This document shows positions 9,991 through 19,948 of a DNA stretch of 64,000 nucleotides, piece by piece. Under the pieces are notes generated by a model, which had not been told where the DNA came from, made no database searches, and saw only the letters and a list, made by a program, of their open reading frames with translations. Each line of letters starts with the position of its first letter. Position 1 is the first letter of the stretch. The stretch lies in the NCBI RefSeq assembly GCF_000372725.1, contig NW_005201144.1, forward strand, positions 28,922-92,921, written 5' to 3'. This DNA comes from Emiliania huxleyi CCMP1516 (taxonomy: Eukaryota > Haptophyta > Isochrysidales > Noelaerhabdaceae). A program made the position numbers and the translations under genes.

Positions 9991-10887
9991 ATGCAAGTGC
10001 TCGCCGTAGCGCAGCTGAGTCCAACGCGGGCGACTCTGTCACCCAGCGATGTGACGCCAGTTACCCTCCCCGACGCCGTCGAGGGCACCGCGGACACGGA
10101 CAGCGACGGCATCCCCGACGACCTCGACCCCGACTCGGACGGCGACGGCATCATGGACGCCGAGGAGGGCACCGTCGACACGGACGGCGACGGCATCCCC
10201 GACGCCAAGGAGTCCAACACCGCCGACGCCGATGGCGACAACATCCCAGACGCGATTGAGTCTGCGACGGCAGACGAAGACAGCGACGGCGTGTCCAACG
10301 CGGCGGACACCGACTCGGACGGCGACGGCATCCCGGATGCCGTCGAGGGCACGGCGGACACGGACAGCGACGGCATCCCCGACGACCTCGACCCCGACTC
10401 GGACGGCGATGGCATCATGGACGCCGAGGAGGGCACCGTCGACACGGACGCGCATAGCGGAGGCATAACCTTTGCAGAGGACGACTCTGACAGCGACGGC
10501 ATCCCCGACGCAACAGAGGGCACCGGCGACGCCGATGGCGACAACATCCCCGACGCGATGGAGTCCAATACCGCCGACACCGACAGCGACGGCGTCCCCA
10601 ACGCGGCGGACACCGACTCGGACGGCGACGGCATCCCCGACGCCGTCGAGGGCACGGCGGACACGGACAGCGACGGCATCCCCGACGACCTCGACCCCGA
10701 CTCGGACGGCGACGGCATCATGGACGCCGAGGAGGGCACCGTCGACACGGACGGCGACGCCATCCCCGACGCCATGGTGGGCTGGCGCGTGCGACTGGTG
10801 CACGCTCTGGGTGGCGCCGATTTCTGCCCCTCGCCCGTCCCCCGGTCTCCTCGCCCGCTCTCAGCTGAGCAGTCTCCCCTCAGTTAG
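9991..10887 (+). CDS. Acidic Ca-binding protein with thrombospondin type 3-like repeats
   Basis: The frame encodes about 298 residues dominated by D-x-D-x-D-G-x-x-D repeats such as DTDSDGIPDDLDPDSDGDGI and DAEEGTVDTDGDGIPD. This is the thrombospondin type 3 / EF-loop-like pattern that binds calcium in extracellular proteins. A larger unit of about 300 bases (DTDSDGDGIPDAVEGTADTD onward) recurs near 10078, 10318 and 10618, so the array grew by segmental duplication. No signal peptide is visible, so a first exon may be missing. The last 35 codons (GWRVRLVHAL onward) are not repeat-like and may be intron read-through, since CCCCTCAG precedes the stop. It converges on, and overlaps by 27 bases, the LNR-kringle gene on the other strand. 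Similar repeats are common in bacterial surface proteins, but transfer cannot be judged here. Confidence 0.65.
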   Translation: MQVLAVAQLSPTRATLSPSDVTPVTLPDAVEGTADTDSDGIPDDLDPDSDGDGIMDAEEGTVDTDGDGIPDAKESNTADADGDNIPDAIESATADEDSDGVSNAADTDSDGDGIPDAVEGTADTDSDGIPDDLDPDSDGDGIMDAEEGTVDTDAHSGGITFAEDDSDSDGIPDATEGTGDADGDNIPDAMESNTADTDSDGVPNAADTDSDGDGIPDAVEGTADTDSDGIPDDLDPDSDGDGIMDAEEGTVDTDGDAIPDAMVGWRVRLVHALGGADFCPSPVPRSPRPLSAEQSPLS

Positions 10888-11583
10888 ACGCGGGCCTGCG
10901 GCAGAACAAGACGAGGAGGACGAGCACCACGGCTTTGCCTCCCCATCGGGGTTGCGGCAGAAATTGTGGCCGCCGAGCCCAGCCTTGGGGTAGTTGTACA
11001 CGGTCTTGTCGTGCGTGTGTGGCCAGAGCCGAGACCAGTACTGACACGTGACCCCGTCCTCCGTTGTGCTGACCTCTCCCCGGTAGTCCGAGCCGTCGGA
11101 AAGGGTGTAACACTCACCTGTGAAGGAGCCGCAGCCGTCAAATGCAAGCCGAGGGGTGGGTGCAAATGGCGGTGGGCACCGTAGCCGTGGAAGCAGTCGT
11201 TCTCGTCCCAGTCGCACTCTTCGTTGTTGCAGGTCTCATCGCACTCCCCGTCACCGACGTACGATGGGTCGCAACCTTGTGCGCAGTAGTTGCTCCAAAA
11301 GGACTGGAGTTCGTAATACCTGCGGCGTGGAGAGGGCCACTTCACAAAACGTGCGTGCGGGTGGATCGAGACCCTGCGTCACGCATCTCTGGCGCATCTA
11401 GACCGAGCACGATTCGTCGATGTAGCGCTCGAGCCCATCACTCCCATACGCTGCGTCATCGATGGCATAAGCCGGGGTAGCGCTCTCGGTCACGGCAGTG
11501 CTATCGTCGAGTGAGGCGTCGCCTGCAGCCACCCTGAGCACTCCGAGGAGTGCCAGCCATGGCAAGGTGCGGAGCCGTCGCAT
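10861..11583 (-). CDS. Secreted LNR (Notch-type) plus kringle domain protein
   Basis: Three exons fit on the minus strand in exact phase: 11583-11450, 11319-11180 and 11117-10861, about 176 residues, with GT-AG introns of 130 and 62 bases. The N-terminus MRRLRTLPWLALLGVLRVAA is a signal peptide. Exon 2 encodes a Lin12/Notch repeat: CAQGCDPSYVGDGECDETCN then NEECDWDENDC, with all six Cys and the Ca-binding D/N residues. Exon 3 encodes a kringle: GECYTLSDGSDYRGEV, CQYWSRLWPHTH and FCRNPDGEAKPWC, with the conserved Cys, the QYW and the NPD-PWC end. Kringles bind proteins or lysine-bearing ligands outside the cell. A short Ser/Cys tail follows. Exon 1 could end elsewhere; the chosen donor gives the only clean GT with matching phase that I found. 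Confidence 0.75.
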
Positions 11584-12543
11584 CGTGGGCAGCTCTGGGG
11601 AGGGCCCAGCAGCTCGCCAAGCCCGGCGCTCTTCTTCGAACAAACAAGTCGCAGAGAAGTTCTGGCGCGATTTACTTCGCTTACCTTGTATTCTTTTTTT
11701 GTAAAATTCTTTTTTAGGCCGGACCATGAGTGTTTGTCTTTCCTTTCTGAGCCTGCATTGTTCGGTATCGGTAGGTGGTAGGAGGCACAATTAGTTTCAT
11801 ATTCAACCTGCGCCCCGCAGGAGATCTCTCTCTTGCGGTGCGGTGGGGCGGGGCGGAGCGGAGCGGAGTGGGTCGGGTCGGGTCGGGTTGGGGCGGGGTT
11901 GCTCGGGTCGGGGTGGGGCCGGGTCGTGCGGTGGGGATGTTGGGGTGGGGTAGGGCGGGCGCCGGAGTGGGAGTCGTGTGACTGCTCCTGTGGTGAAGCC
12001 GTCGCCCCGCCTTGTCTGTCGCGGAATCGGGCTGTGCGGATTCTTTTGCCTGGGGTGGGGAGTGGGTGGGCGCCGGAGCGGGAGTGGTGTGACTGCTCCT
12101 GTGGTGCGGGCGACGGCTTCTTTCTGAGGAAGCTGTCGCCCGCGCCTCGCCTGCCTGTCGCGTGAATCGTGTCGTGCGACCGCCTTTTGTTGTAAAATTC
12201 TTTTGCCTTGTGTTAGTGCCAGTGCGTGCCAGTCCCGTGCCCAATTTAGAGTTTTGTTGCAAAATTCTTTCCCAAGAATTCTTCTTTTCCCTCCCGGGCC
12301 CCGGGCAGTTGGGGTCGTGAGTGGGGGTCCCCACTGCTGCCCCTCTGACTATACTTTTGTCTGTGGTGATGCCTTTCCCTGAGAACGCACACAACGCCTC
12401 GTGTGTAATGCCCTGTGTTCCGCGAGTGCGTGTGCCCCGTCGTCCATGCTAGGACGTGTGTAACACTGACTGACTGACTGACAGCCCCGGGCAGTTTCCT
12501 AGAGCTCTCTCCGCATCGCGGCAGCATCGTTGGAGAGTGCACG
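11584..12543. other. Intergenic, GT-rich, with AAAATTCTTT motifs
   Basis: This region lies between divergent genes. It is rich in GGGTCGGGTCGGG-like strings at 11830-11960 and carries three plus-oriented copies of an AT-rich motif, (T)G(T/C)AAAATTCTTT, at about 11700, 12191 and 12256, inside otherwise GC-rich sequence. No gene is supported. It probably contains the promoter and leader of the reductase that starts at 12544. Confidence 0.4.
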
Positions 12544-13449
12544 ATGAGCCTGCTACTCGCCGCCTCCGCCAGCGCCGCAGCATTCCTCGTTCCTCACGCC
12601 ACGCACCCGCTCGCCCTTGCCGGCCGCTCGCGGCGGGCAGCAGACGCTGTGAGTACAATAGCAGTCTTTGGTGCGTCGGGTCGCACTGGCAGCGAGGTGG
12701 TGCTTCAGGCGCTGGAGCGCGGCGAGGAGGTCAGCTGCCTAGTCCGCGATCGAATCCGGTTGACGGCGCCACGAGACCATGCCGAGATGGACCTCCGCAA
12801 GGGGTCGATGCACAATTTCAGCCCCTATATGAACGACAAGATGGTAAGGACGGAGGGTTCGGTGCTCAACCGCGCGGATGTGGATGACGTCTTCGATGGC
12901 AACAATATCACGGGCGTGGTCGTCGCGCTCGGTGGCAAGACACGGGAGGTCGGGCCGACGCTGCTTTTCGATGGCACGACCCACATAATTGCGGCGTGCA
13001 AAGCGCACGGCGTCAAGCGCATCTGCGTTGTTTCGACTGTTGGGGCGGGCGACTCCATGGACCAGGCGCCATGGACCTTCAAGCTCCTGATGAAGACGAT
13101 GATGCAGAAAATCATGGACGACAAGAATGCGCAGGAGGGCCTCTTCTTGGACGGGCCCGGCGCCGACCTTGAGTTCTGTATCGTGCGCCCCGGCGGCCTC
13201 AAGCAGGGCGCTCCGACCGGCATCGTGAACGTGATCGATGGCGAGGCAGGTGCCATCAACCGTGCCGACCTGGCGGCGTTCTGCTTGGATGCGGTCCTCG
13301 ATCCCGACTTCGCGCATCTCCAGCAAGCAGTCTGCATCTCGAGCGATATGGGCAGCGGCTTCAAAAGCCTGATGTCTGACAAGACGATGTCACGCATGGG
13401 CTCGGAGCTGGCGCGCCCACTTGAGGACGCAAACCCGTTTGGGTTTTAG
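12544..13449 (+). CDS. NAD(P)-binding NmrA/SDR-like reductase, likely plastid
   Basis: A single exon of 301 residues. After the leader a Rossmann start, STIAVFGASGRTGSEVVLQA, gives the G-x-S/G-x-x-G dinucleotide site of atypical short-chain dehydrogenases. Later elements fit the same fold: a VVVALGG strand, a V-K-R-I-C-VVSTVGAGDS strand in the position of the catalytic Ser, FCIVRPGGLKQG, and a DLAAFCLDAVLD helix. No YxxxK catalytic pair is evident, as in NmrA-like and NAD(P)H-binding PF13460-type members, so it may be a regulator, an isomerase or a photosynthetic accessory factor. The leader MSLLLAASASAAA|FLVPH has a signal-like start followed by Phe after Ala, the pattern used to enter red-lineage complex plastids. 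Substrate is unknown. Confidence 0.85.
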   Translation: MSLLLAASASAAAFLVPHATHPLALAGRSRRAADAVSTIAVFGASGRTGSEVVLQALERGEEVSCLVRDRIRLTAPRDHAEMDLRKGSMHNFSPYMNDKMVRTEGSVLNRADVDDVFDGNNITGVVVALGGKTREVGPTLLFDGTTHIIAACKAHGVKRICVVSTVGAGDSMDQAPWTFKLLMKTMMQKIMDDKNAQEGLFLDGPGADLEFCIVRPGGLKQGAPTGIVNVIDGEAGAINRADLAAFCLDAVLDPDFAHLQQAVCISSDMGSGFKSLMSDKTMSRMGSELARPLEDANPFGF

Positions 13450-13748
13450 TGCTGGCGTCGATCGATGGCCGCGGCCGTGGGCGAAGCGAGTGGCTTCTAG
13501 TTTAGTGTCTCGCGTGCGCGCACGCCCATGTCGCATGTGGATGTGCCATGACCGCGCCGCTCGCGACGCGTCACGCGAGGTAAGCAATATTACTTCCATA
13601 TTGTACTGTTCGGTAGCCCAGGCATGGTGTTTGTGTACGCTCAGGACTGCTGGTTGGGGCGCACATTAGGTGGGACACACGGTCACGAGCTCTCTGCCTC
13701 AAGACACTAGATCTGTCTCCCGTTTCTGTCGAGACTCTCGCTGATCCG

Positions 13749-14594
13749 TCACCTCACGGCGCCGCCCCCCCTCGCCTGCTCGTCCGCCCGCAAAACCTCA
13801 GCGGTGAGCCTCTCCTCCACTCGCCGTCGGATGAACTGCTCCTGCCGCGTGCCGCCGCTCGCGTCGCCGGGCGGGCCGGCCGCGTCCAAATTAGCCTGCG
13901 GAAGAGGGGGGAGGGGCTGAGGAGAGGTGGTGTGCGGGGCGGAGCGGCGCTAGTCTGCGGGGGGGCGGCGCCTGGGAGAGTGGCTAGGGCTTACGGCTAG
14001 CAAGGCGTCTCGGCCTGCGAGTCTGCCGCCAGTATGCAGAGCGACACGGCGACAGAGATGACCCACAGCCGCGTCCACTCCCGGCTAAGCACCTCGATGT
14101 CGCCGGCGATGTCACGGCCGCGCCTCTCGAACCACAGCCCGCGCGGCTTGGAGGCGGGCGCCGCGAGGCGCTCCGCGGCGCGGCCCTTTGGGAGACGGAG
14201 AGCCTCCTCGTCCTGAAGAGTGAACCGTATGGCTGACTGAACTAGTCGACTATGGTTGTCTGCCCACTGTCTCTCGCACTGTCCGTGTGCGTGCGATCCG
14301 GGCCCTGGATATGGTGAAATGAGACGCGTGGCGGCGGCTGGAGTGGTGTGCAGCGATCCGTACTCCGCATCTACGCTCCTCGTCCTCTGTCTGCCCGTCC
14401 CAGTCATACGGGCGGGCCTCCTCCTCCTCCAGCAGACCGCTCGCCTCCAGAGGCTCATGCGGGCGGTCGTACCGTGAGTTGGCGTGCTCGCCGGGCATCA
14501 CGAAGAGGTCCCAGCTTGCATCCGACAGCGCGTCTGACAGCGCCTCCCAACTGGGCAAAGGCCCCGAGGCTGGCTCGCGATCGCTGCCATCCAT
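13749..14594 (-). CDS. Predicted single-pass membrane protein, unknown family
   Basis: Three minus-strand exons join in phase 0: 14594-14364, 14212-14015 and 13895-13749, about 191 residues. The first intron (14213-14363) is GT-AG and the second (13896-14014) is GC-AG, with CGCAG|GC at both ends. The N-terminal part is acidic and Ser/Asp-rich (MDGSDREPASGPLPSWEALS). A basic middle segment (RRGRDIAGDIEVLSREWTR) leads into a hydrophobic stretch, LWVISVAVSLCILAA, followed by a short hydrophilic tail (EQFIRRRVEERLTAEVLRAD). This looks like a tail-proximal membrane anchor. I do not recognise a family. All three exon phases agree, which supports the structure. Confidence 0.55.
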
Positions 14595-14924
14595 GACACT
14601 GCAGAGCCGCCTGCGGCCGCTCGTGGCAGGCACGGACAGCGGCGACGGCGCTGTTGCGCGGAGACCAAAGTAAAACAGCATTCTACGCTCCTCGTATCGG
14701 CTAGCGGAACCAGCCCTTGCCGCGAATCGGGCGTGCATTTCGAATTCCACTTCGCCTCAGGCATCGCTGTGAATGAGCATTCAGCAGGCCAGGCCACGGG
14801 TGCCGGCGGCACTGGCGGTGCTCTCGCTCCCTTCCTCGCCGCCACGCCGACTGGCGGCTCGTCGCGGGCGGCCAGGTGATCGGCTAAAGCGCAGACGTCG
14901 GGCTTGGCCTCCGTCGCCGCTCAG

Positions 14925-15347
14925 ATGGACGGCTGTTGGTGGTGCGGGACCACGACCTGGTCTCGCAAGGGCGGTGAGGCGGCCAACGGGCTGCCCGCCG
15001 TGGCTCTAGAGCGAGGAGAAGCGCTCGGTCCGGCGTCTCCGGCGTCGACGCGCATCCATAAGGACTGCGCGGCGGCGGTACGCAAGAAAGCTTCTGCGCT
15101 CGCTGCTGAGGAGCATGCTGCTCCGCCGGCAAGAAGCACGCGCTCCGCTGTCGAGACTGCGCGTCCCGACGGCAAGCGCCCCGCTGTCGGCGGCTGGGCG
15201 ACGGTGTCGAGGCCGGGCGCTAATTTAGGCTTGCCGCCGCCCGGCAAGGCGCAGCGGACCGACGCACTCGATCGGATGGAGGAGGACCCGTCGCCGCCGC
15301 CTCGTCCGCCGCCGCCTCCCGCTCCCGCAGGAGAGTTCATTTTGTAA
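14925..15347 (+). CDS. Small Cys-containing hypothetical protein
   Basis: The ATG at 14925 opens 140 codons. The N-terminus has C-x2-C (GCWWCG) and, about 40 residues on, H-x3-C (IHKDC), a spacing that could bind zinc. The rest is Ala/Arg-rich and ends in a Pro-rich stretch before GEFIL. Codon bias matches neighbouring genes. No homolog is recognised. Its layout faintly recalls the Cys-rich tail of the transposase at 20185 (CRWC ... HEGTC), but this is too weak to claim kinship. Further exons downstream are possible. Confidence 0.35.
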   Translation: MDGCWWCGTTTWSRKGGEAANGLPAVALERGEALGPASPASTRIHKDCAAAVRKKASALAAEEHAAPPARSTRSAVETARPDGKRPAVGGWATVSRPGANLGLPPPGKAQRTDALDRMEEDPSPPPRPPPPPAPAGEFIL

Positions 15348-16409
15348 ACGGCGTGCATTTTTCAACATGTGGCTGGGTCGACCGCGCCCACAGCTACGCC
15401 GCGAGCGCGATGTGCAAACCTCTCTCAGGTAAACTCTGCCGTCCCTTCGACCATCCACTCCCCGTGCTCCCGCGACCGCGCCCGCCCGCGGGCCCCCGCG
15501 GCCCGGCCGCCGCCGCGCCTCCGGGGCGATGACGACGGGCCCTCGCCGCCACGGCGCCGCCAGCGGCCATCGGCGGACCCCCGGCTGCCCGAGTGCCATG
15601 GCTGCGGCTCTTCTCTCCGCCGGCGTAAAGCTCGGGCCTTGAGAGATGGTGATCCGGCCAGCCGCTTGCGCCTCCGGGACGACAACGGGGGCTTCGCCGG
15701 CAAGGCGCCGCCAGTGGGGAAGACCCCCCCCCCCCTCCCCTCCCCCCCAGACTACCCCAAGTGTGCCATGGCTTCAACAACTAGAAGCGACTGGCTTCTT
15801 GACCACCCGGCCAGCCGTCATTTGCACCTCCGGCGGAAGATTTTGGGGGCTTCGCCGGCAAGGCGCCGCAGCGGGCATTGGCGCACTCTTTCCTGGTGAT
15901 TGCCATCGCTTCACCTCATCGGCCGGCGAGAATCAAAGCACGAGCCGTGCTACCAGCGGAGCACGACATGGAGAAGGCATCGCGGCTTTGCACGCCCCCG
16001 ACATTCCCCCGACAGCAGCGCCTTACGGCGAGTATACGGCGTGGGCTGCGAGGTTACTCGGGGTGACCCAGGGGGCGGCGGGGGAGCACTCTCCCGCCGG
16101 AGTAGCAGGCGGTCTTCCCGCTACTCGCTCCTATTTGAGGTGCCTCCATGCCCGGCCCACCACCTTCCCGGCAGCTCCACCCGCTCGGTGACGTCCTCAT
16201 CTTCTCCCCCCTTGCCCCGCCCCCCTTCAGGCAAGGCCCTGGCCACCAAAATCGCGCTCTGCGCTCCGGGAACGGGCAGTTGCGCGACGCCATTCGAGAG
16301 CGAGCGGCGGCGGCGGCTAGCACCAACCATGTCAGTGCAGGGGCTGGCTGCGTGGGCCCCCGCCACCGGACTCCGTCGGGCTCGCGTCTCCCTGCCCGCT
16401 GAGGGGAGC

Positions 16410-16440
<31 letters not shown>

Positions 16441-17204
16441 CGCCGTCGCAACTGCCATGTCGGCAGGTTGAAGGCTGGTGCTCTCGCCCCGCTGGCGGCG
16501 CGGACCGGTGCCGCGGTTCCGAGCCCTCCTGTGGTCTTCCGCGGGGGGAGCTTCGTCGACGGGTGCGGGATCGCGGCGCAGTCAGTGCCGTGGCGATGCC
16601 TCCGGCTGTTTGCGGCGGGCGGCTTGCTGCTCGCGGCGATGGCGAAAAACTCGTCTCGTCGCACACCAAGGGCTTATGCTCTGGCGAGATGTGAGGCGCA
16701 TGCGCCCAGGAGGGCGCATGCGTAACGACGCTGCTAGAGATGCGTTTCGGGGCCCAGAGATAAAACTTCTGATGCCATGCATGACCTAGTAGTGTCCCCA
16801 GCTATGGGCGTGTCCACGTTGGAGCCAGGTGTGGTGTGGGCGCGAGAATAGCTCCGCCGTTCATGGAGGCAACCGATAGCGATACGAGTCGACTGGTGTG
16901 TGTCGTCGTGGTTTCGTATCAAGAATACTCACTCACACTGAGGGGAGCGCAGTGTGTGTGTCTATGTCTGTGTCCATGCAGCGTGCTCGCAGTGCCGCTC
17001 GCAACGTCAGGGGTCGTCCGAGGATTCCTCTAGGACCCCTGCACGAAGAACATTTTTTTTCTTTTGGTGTGCCGGTGATAGTACTAGCACGCGCCAGTTC
17101 GCACCTGTGTCGAGCCTGTCTGCTGTGAGAGAGAGTTGTTTTGTTTAAATTCTTTTTCTGGACGCTGCCACCGCCCAACCAGACACCACCGCGGCACTGC
17201 CTTG
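15348..17204. other. Gene-poor stretch with degenerate repeats and a GT microsatellite
   Basis: Several open frames run through this GC-rich stretch on both strands, but none has recognisable protein character. It holds an imperfect tandem repeat at about 15587-15880, a (GT)13 tract at 16411-16436, and a perfect hairpin at 16697-16722 (CGCATGCGCCC, 4-base loop, GGGCGCATGCG). An AAATTCTTTT motif at 17146-17157 precedes the NDUFS8 start. Splice-acceptor-like TTCAG at about 16229 hints at an unrecognised spliced gene. Confidence 0.35.
15587..15880 (+). repeat. Imperfect tandem repeat of about 165 bp
   Basis: Two copies begin near 15587 and 15757. Each has a GTGCCATGGCT-like start, a CGGCCAGCCG middle, GCACCTCCGG or GCGCCTCCGG, and the end GGGGGCTTCGCCGGCAAGGC. 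A third, more decayed trace lies near 15510. Confidence 0.6.
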
Positions 17205-18312
<1,108 letters not shown>

Positions 18313-18547
18313 CGGTGGGGCACGCGCGTGCGAACTCTGAGTTGCTAGCTCTCCCTCCGGGACCCGGCTACGTTTCATCTCACGCCACACAGAGAGAGCT
18401 ATTCTGCGCGTGAGATCTGACTACTGAGTCCGCGCGCGGCACTCGCGCTGGACACGCTGCGTCGTGCGTGCCGTGTGCGCCGTAGTAGATTACAATTTAG
18501 AGTTACAATGCACACACGCGCGTCTCTGCGTCTCTCTATTGAACTAT

Positions 18548-19189
18548 TCAATCACAGGTGTACCACACCTCAGATGCGCCTGCACCTCCGCCCCAGCCGC
18601 CCCAGCCGTCGCAGCTGCTGATGCTGGCGCGCACACGGTGAACAAACACGGCCTGTGGGCCCTCGCGCGCGTATCTGGCCGCAAGTGTGCTGAGGGCGCG
18701 CCGGAAGTCGTCGCGCGACGCAAAGTTGCGCACAGAGAGCAACGTGTCGCGGCGTGACAGCGCGTTGTCGACGTACTGCTGGTACAGCTGCGTCAGCCGC
18801 ACGTCCCCACTCTCGCTCAGGAGGAGAGCAAATAGCTCCGGAAGCATGCTGTCGTTCCAAACAAAGGCGGCGGCTCCGGCGGGTCGCCAGTTCGCCGCGC
18901 AGCCTACGTCGCGGCAGCCAACCGTCCCCATCGCCAAAGACGCCTGAGGCCCCTCGACAGATATGCGTCGGTAAGCCTCTGTCACTGATTTGAACTGCCG
19001 CTCGGCCTCCTCCGGGCTGCTCCGGTTGTGGTCTGGATGCGTCTTGAGCGCCATTCTGCGGTACGCCTCTTTGATCTGGAAGCTGGTGGCTCCTCGCTCG
19101 ACACGGAGGATGGCATATGGGTCTGCGGCCGAGGAGAGGGACCGGCACCGTCGAGGGCGAATGCGAAGGGCAGCAGGGGCGCGGAGCAT
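18548..19189 (-). CDS. Mitochondrial J-domain (DnaJ-like) protein
   Basis: A single minus-strand exon of 213 residues. After an Arg/Ala/Ser-rich leader (MLRAPAALRIRPRRCRSLSS) that looks like a mitochondrial presequence comes a J domain: DPYAILRVERGATSFQIKEA, then YRRMALKTHPDHN with the HPD tripeptide that stimulates Hsp70 ATPase, and FKSVTEAYRRIS. The region after the J domain (WRPAGAAAFVWNDSMLPELF onward, ending GASEVWYTCD) lacks Gly/Phe or zinc-finger parts, so this is a type III J protein. It is a co-chaperone partner of Hsp70; the client is unknown. It converges on NDUFS8. Confidence 0.85.
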   Translation of the reverse strand: MLRAPAALRIRPRRCRSLSSAADPYAILRVERGATSFQIKEAYRRMALKTHPDHNRSSPEEAERQFKSVTEAYRRISVEGPQASLAMGTVGCRDVGCAANWRPAGAAAFVWNDSMLPELFALLLSESGDVRLTQLYQQYVDNALSRRDTLLSVRNFASRDDFRRALSTLAARYAREGPQAVFVHRVRASISSCDGWGGWGGGAGASEVWYTCD

Positions 19190-19527
19190 CGAACACAATG
19201 TAGCAGTAGGAGTAGGAGCAGGAGCGTGGCAGAGGGACAGCAGTAGACAGGGTCGGCCGGGTGGTGTGGAGCGTCTGGCGGGACACCCCTTGAGCACTGG
19301 CGGATAAATAAAGAAATGAATGATTAAGCCTCTCTACTGTGAGGTGGGTAAAAAAGAACAGGTCCCCGCCCTTGCGATCTTTGTGCAGGGTTCTTTGTGG
19401 GGTCGATTCCGCATCGGGACCCCCTCGATCGTCTCGCCCTCCCTCACTGGACACCCCTTCGGAACGCGCATTTTTTTCTGCTTTCCCTCCACACACACAC
19501 ACACACTCACACACACACTCACTCACA

Positions 19528-19580
<53 letters not shown>

Positions 19581-19948
19581 CGTTTTTGAGCGGGGCGCAA
19601 CGAAGAAACACATCATCAGGACATAAATCAGACAACGCCACCCAATTCACACAACTCGGTCGCCTCTCTCGCGCCGCTAACTCCACCCGCCTCCCGCGTC
19701 ACTCGCACGGGCACGGCTGGCGGAGTGGATGCCGGCGCCGCCGCCGCGGGTCAGCATCTTCGGCTTCGCGTGGATGGAGGTGCACTTTGGGATGTGCCGC
19801 TCCGCCGCCATCGCATTGATAGACAGTTGTGTGTGTACGTGACGGGTGGTGTCGTAGTGTCCGTGTGTCCACGACTAGCTCCGAGTAGAGGGGGCGTTCT
19901 GCAGTTAAGGGGAAACCCGGTACACGGAGCCCTCTCGGAGACCCGTGT
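19190..19948. other. Intergenic with long CA microsatellite
   Basis: Sequence between the J-protein start and the piggyBac-type element. Its main feature is an interrupted CA repeat at 19491-19578. No gene or RNA is recognised. Confidence 0.4.
19491..19578 (+). repeat. (CA)n microsatellite
   Basis: About 88 bases of CA repeat with a few CTCA interruptions in the first half. Confidence 0.95.

Noticed and set aside
10021-10790. Arg/Thr-rich plus-strand frames and Val-rich minus-strand frame over the Ca-binding repeats
   Set aside because: All are frame shadows of the D-x-D-x-D-G repeat.
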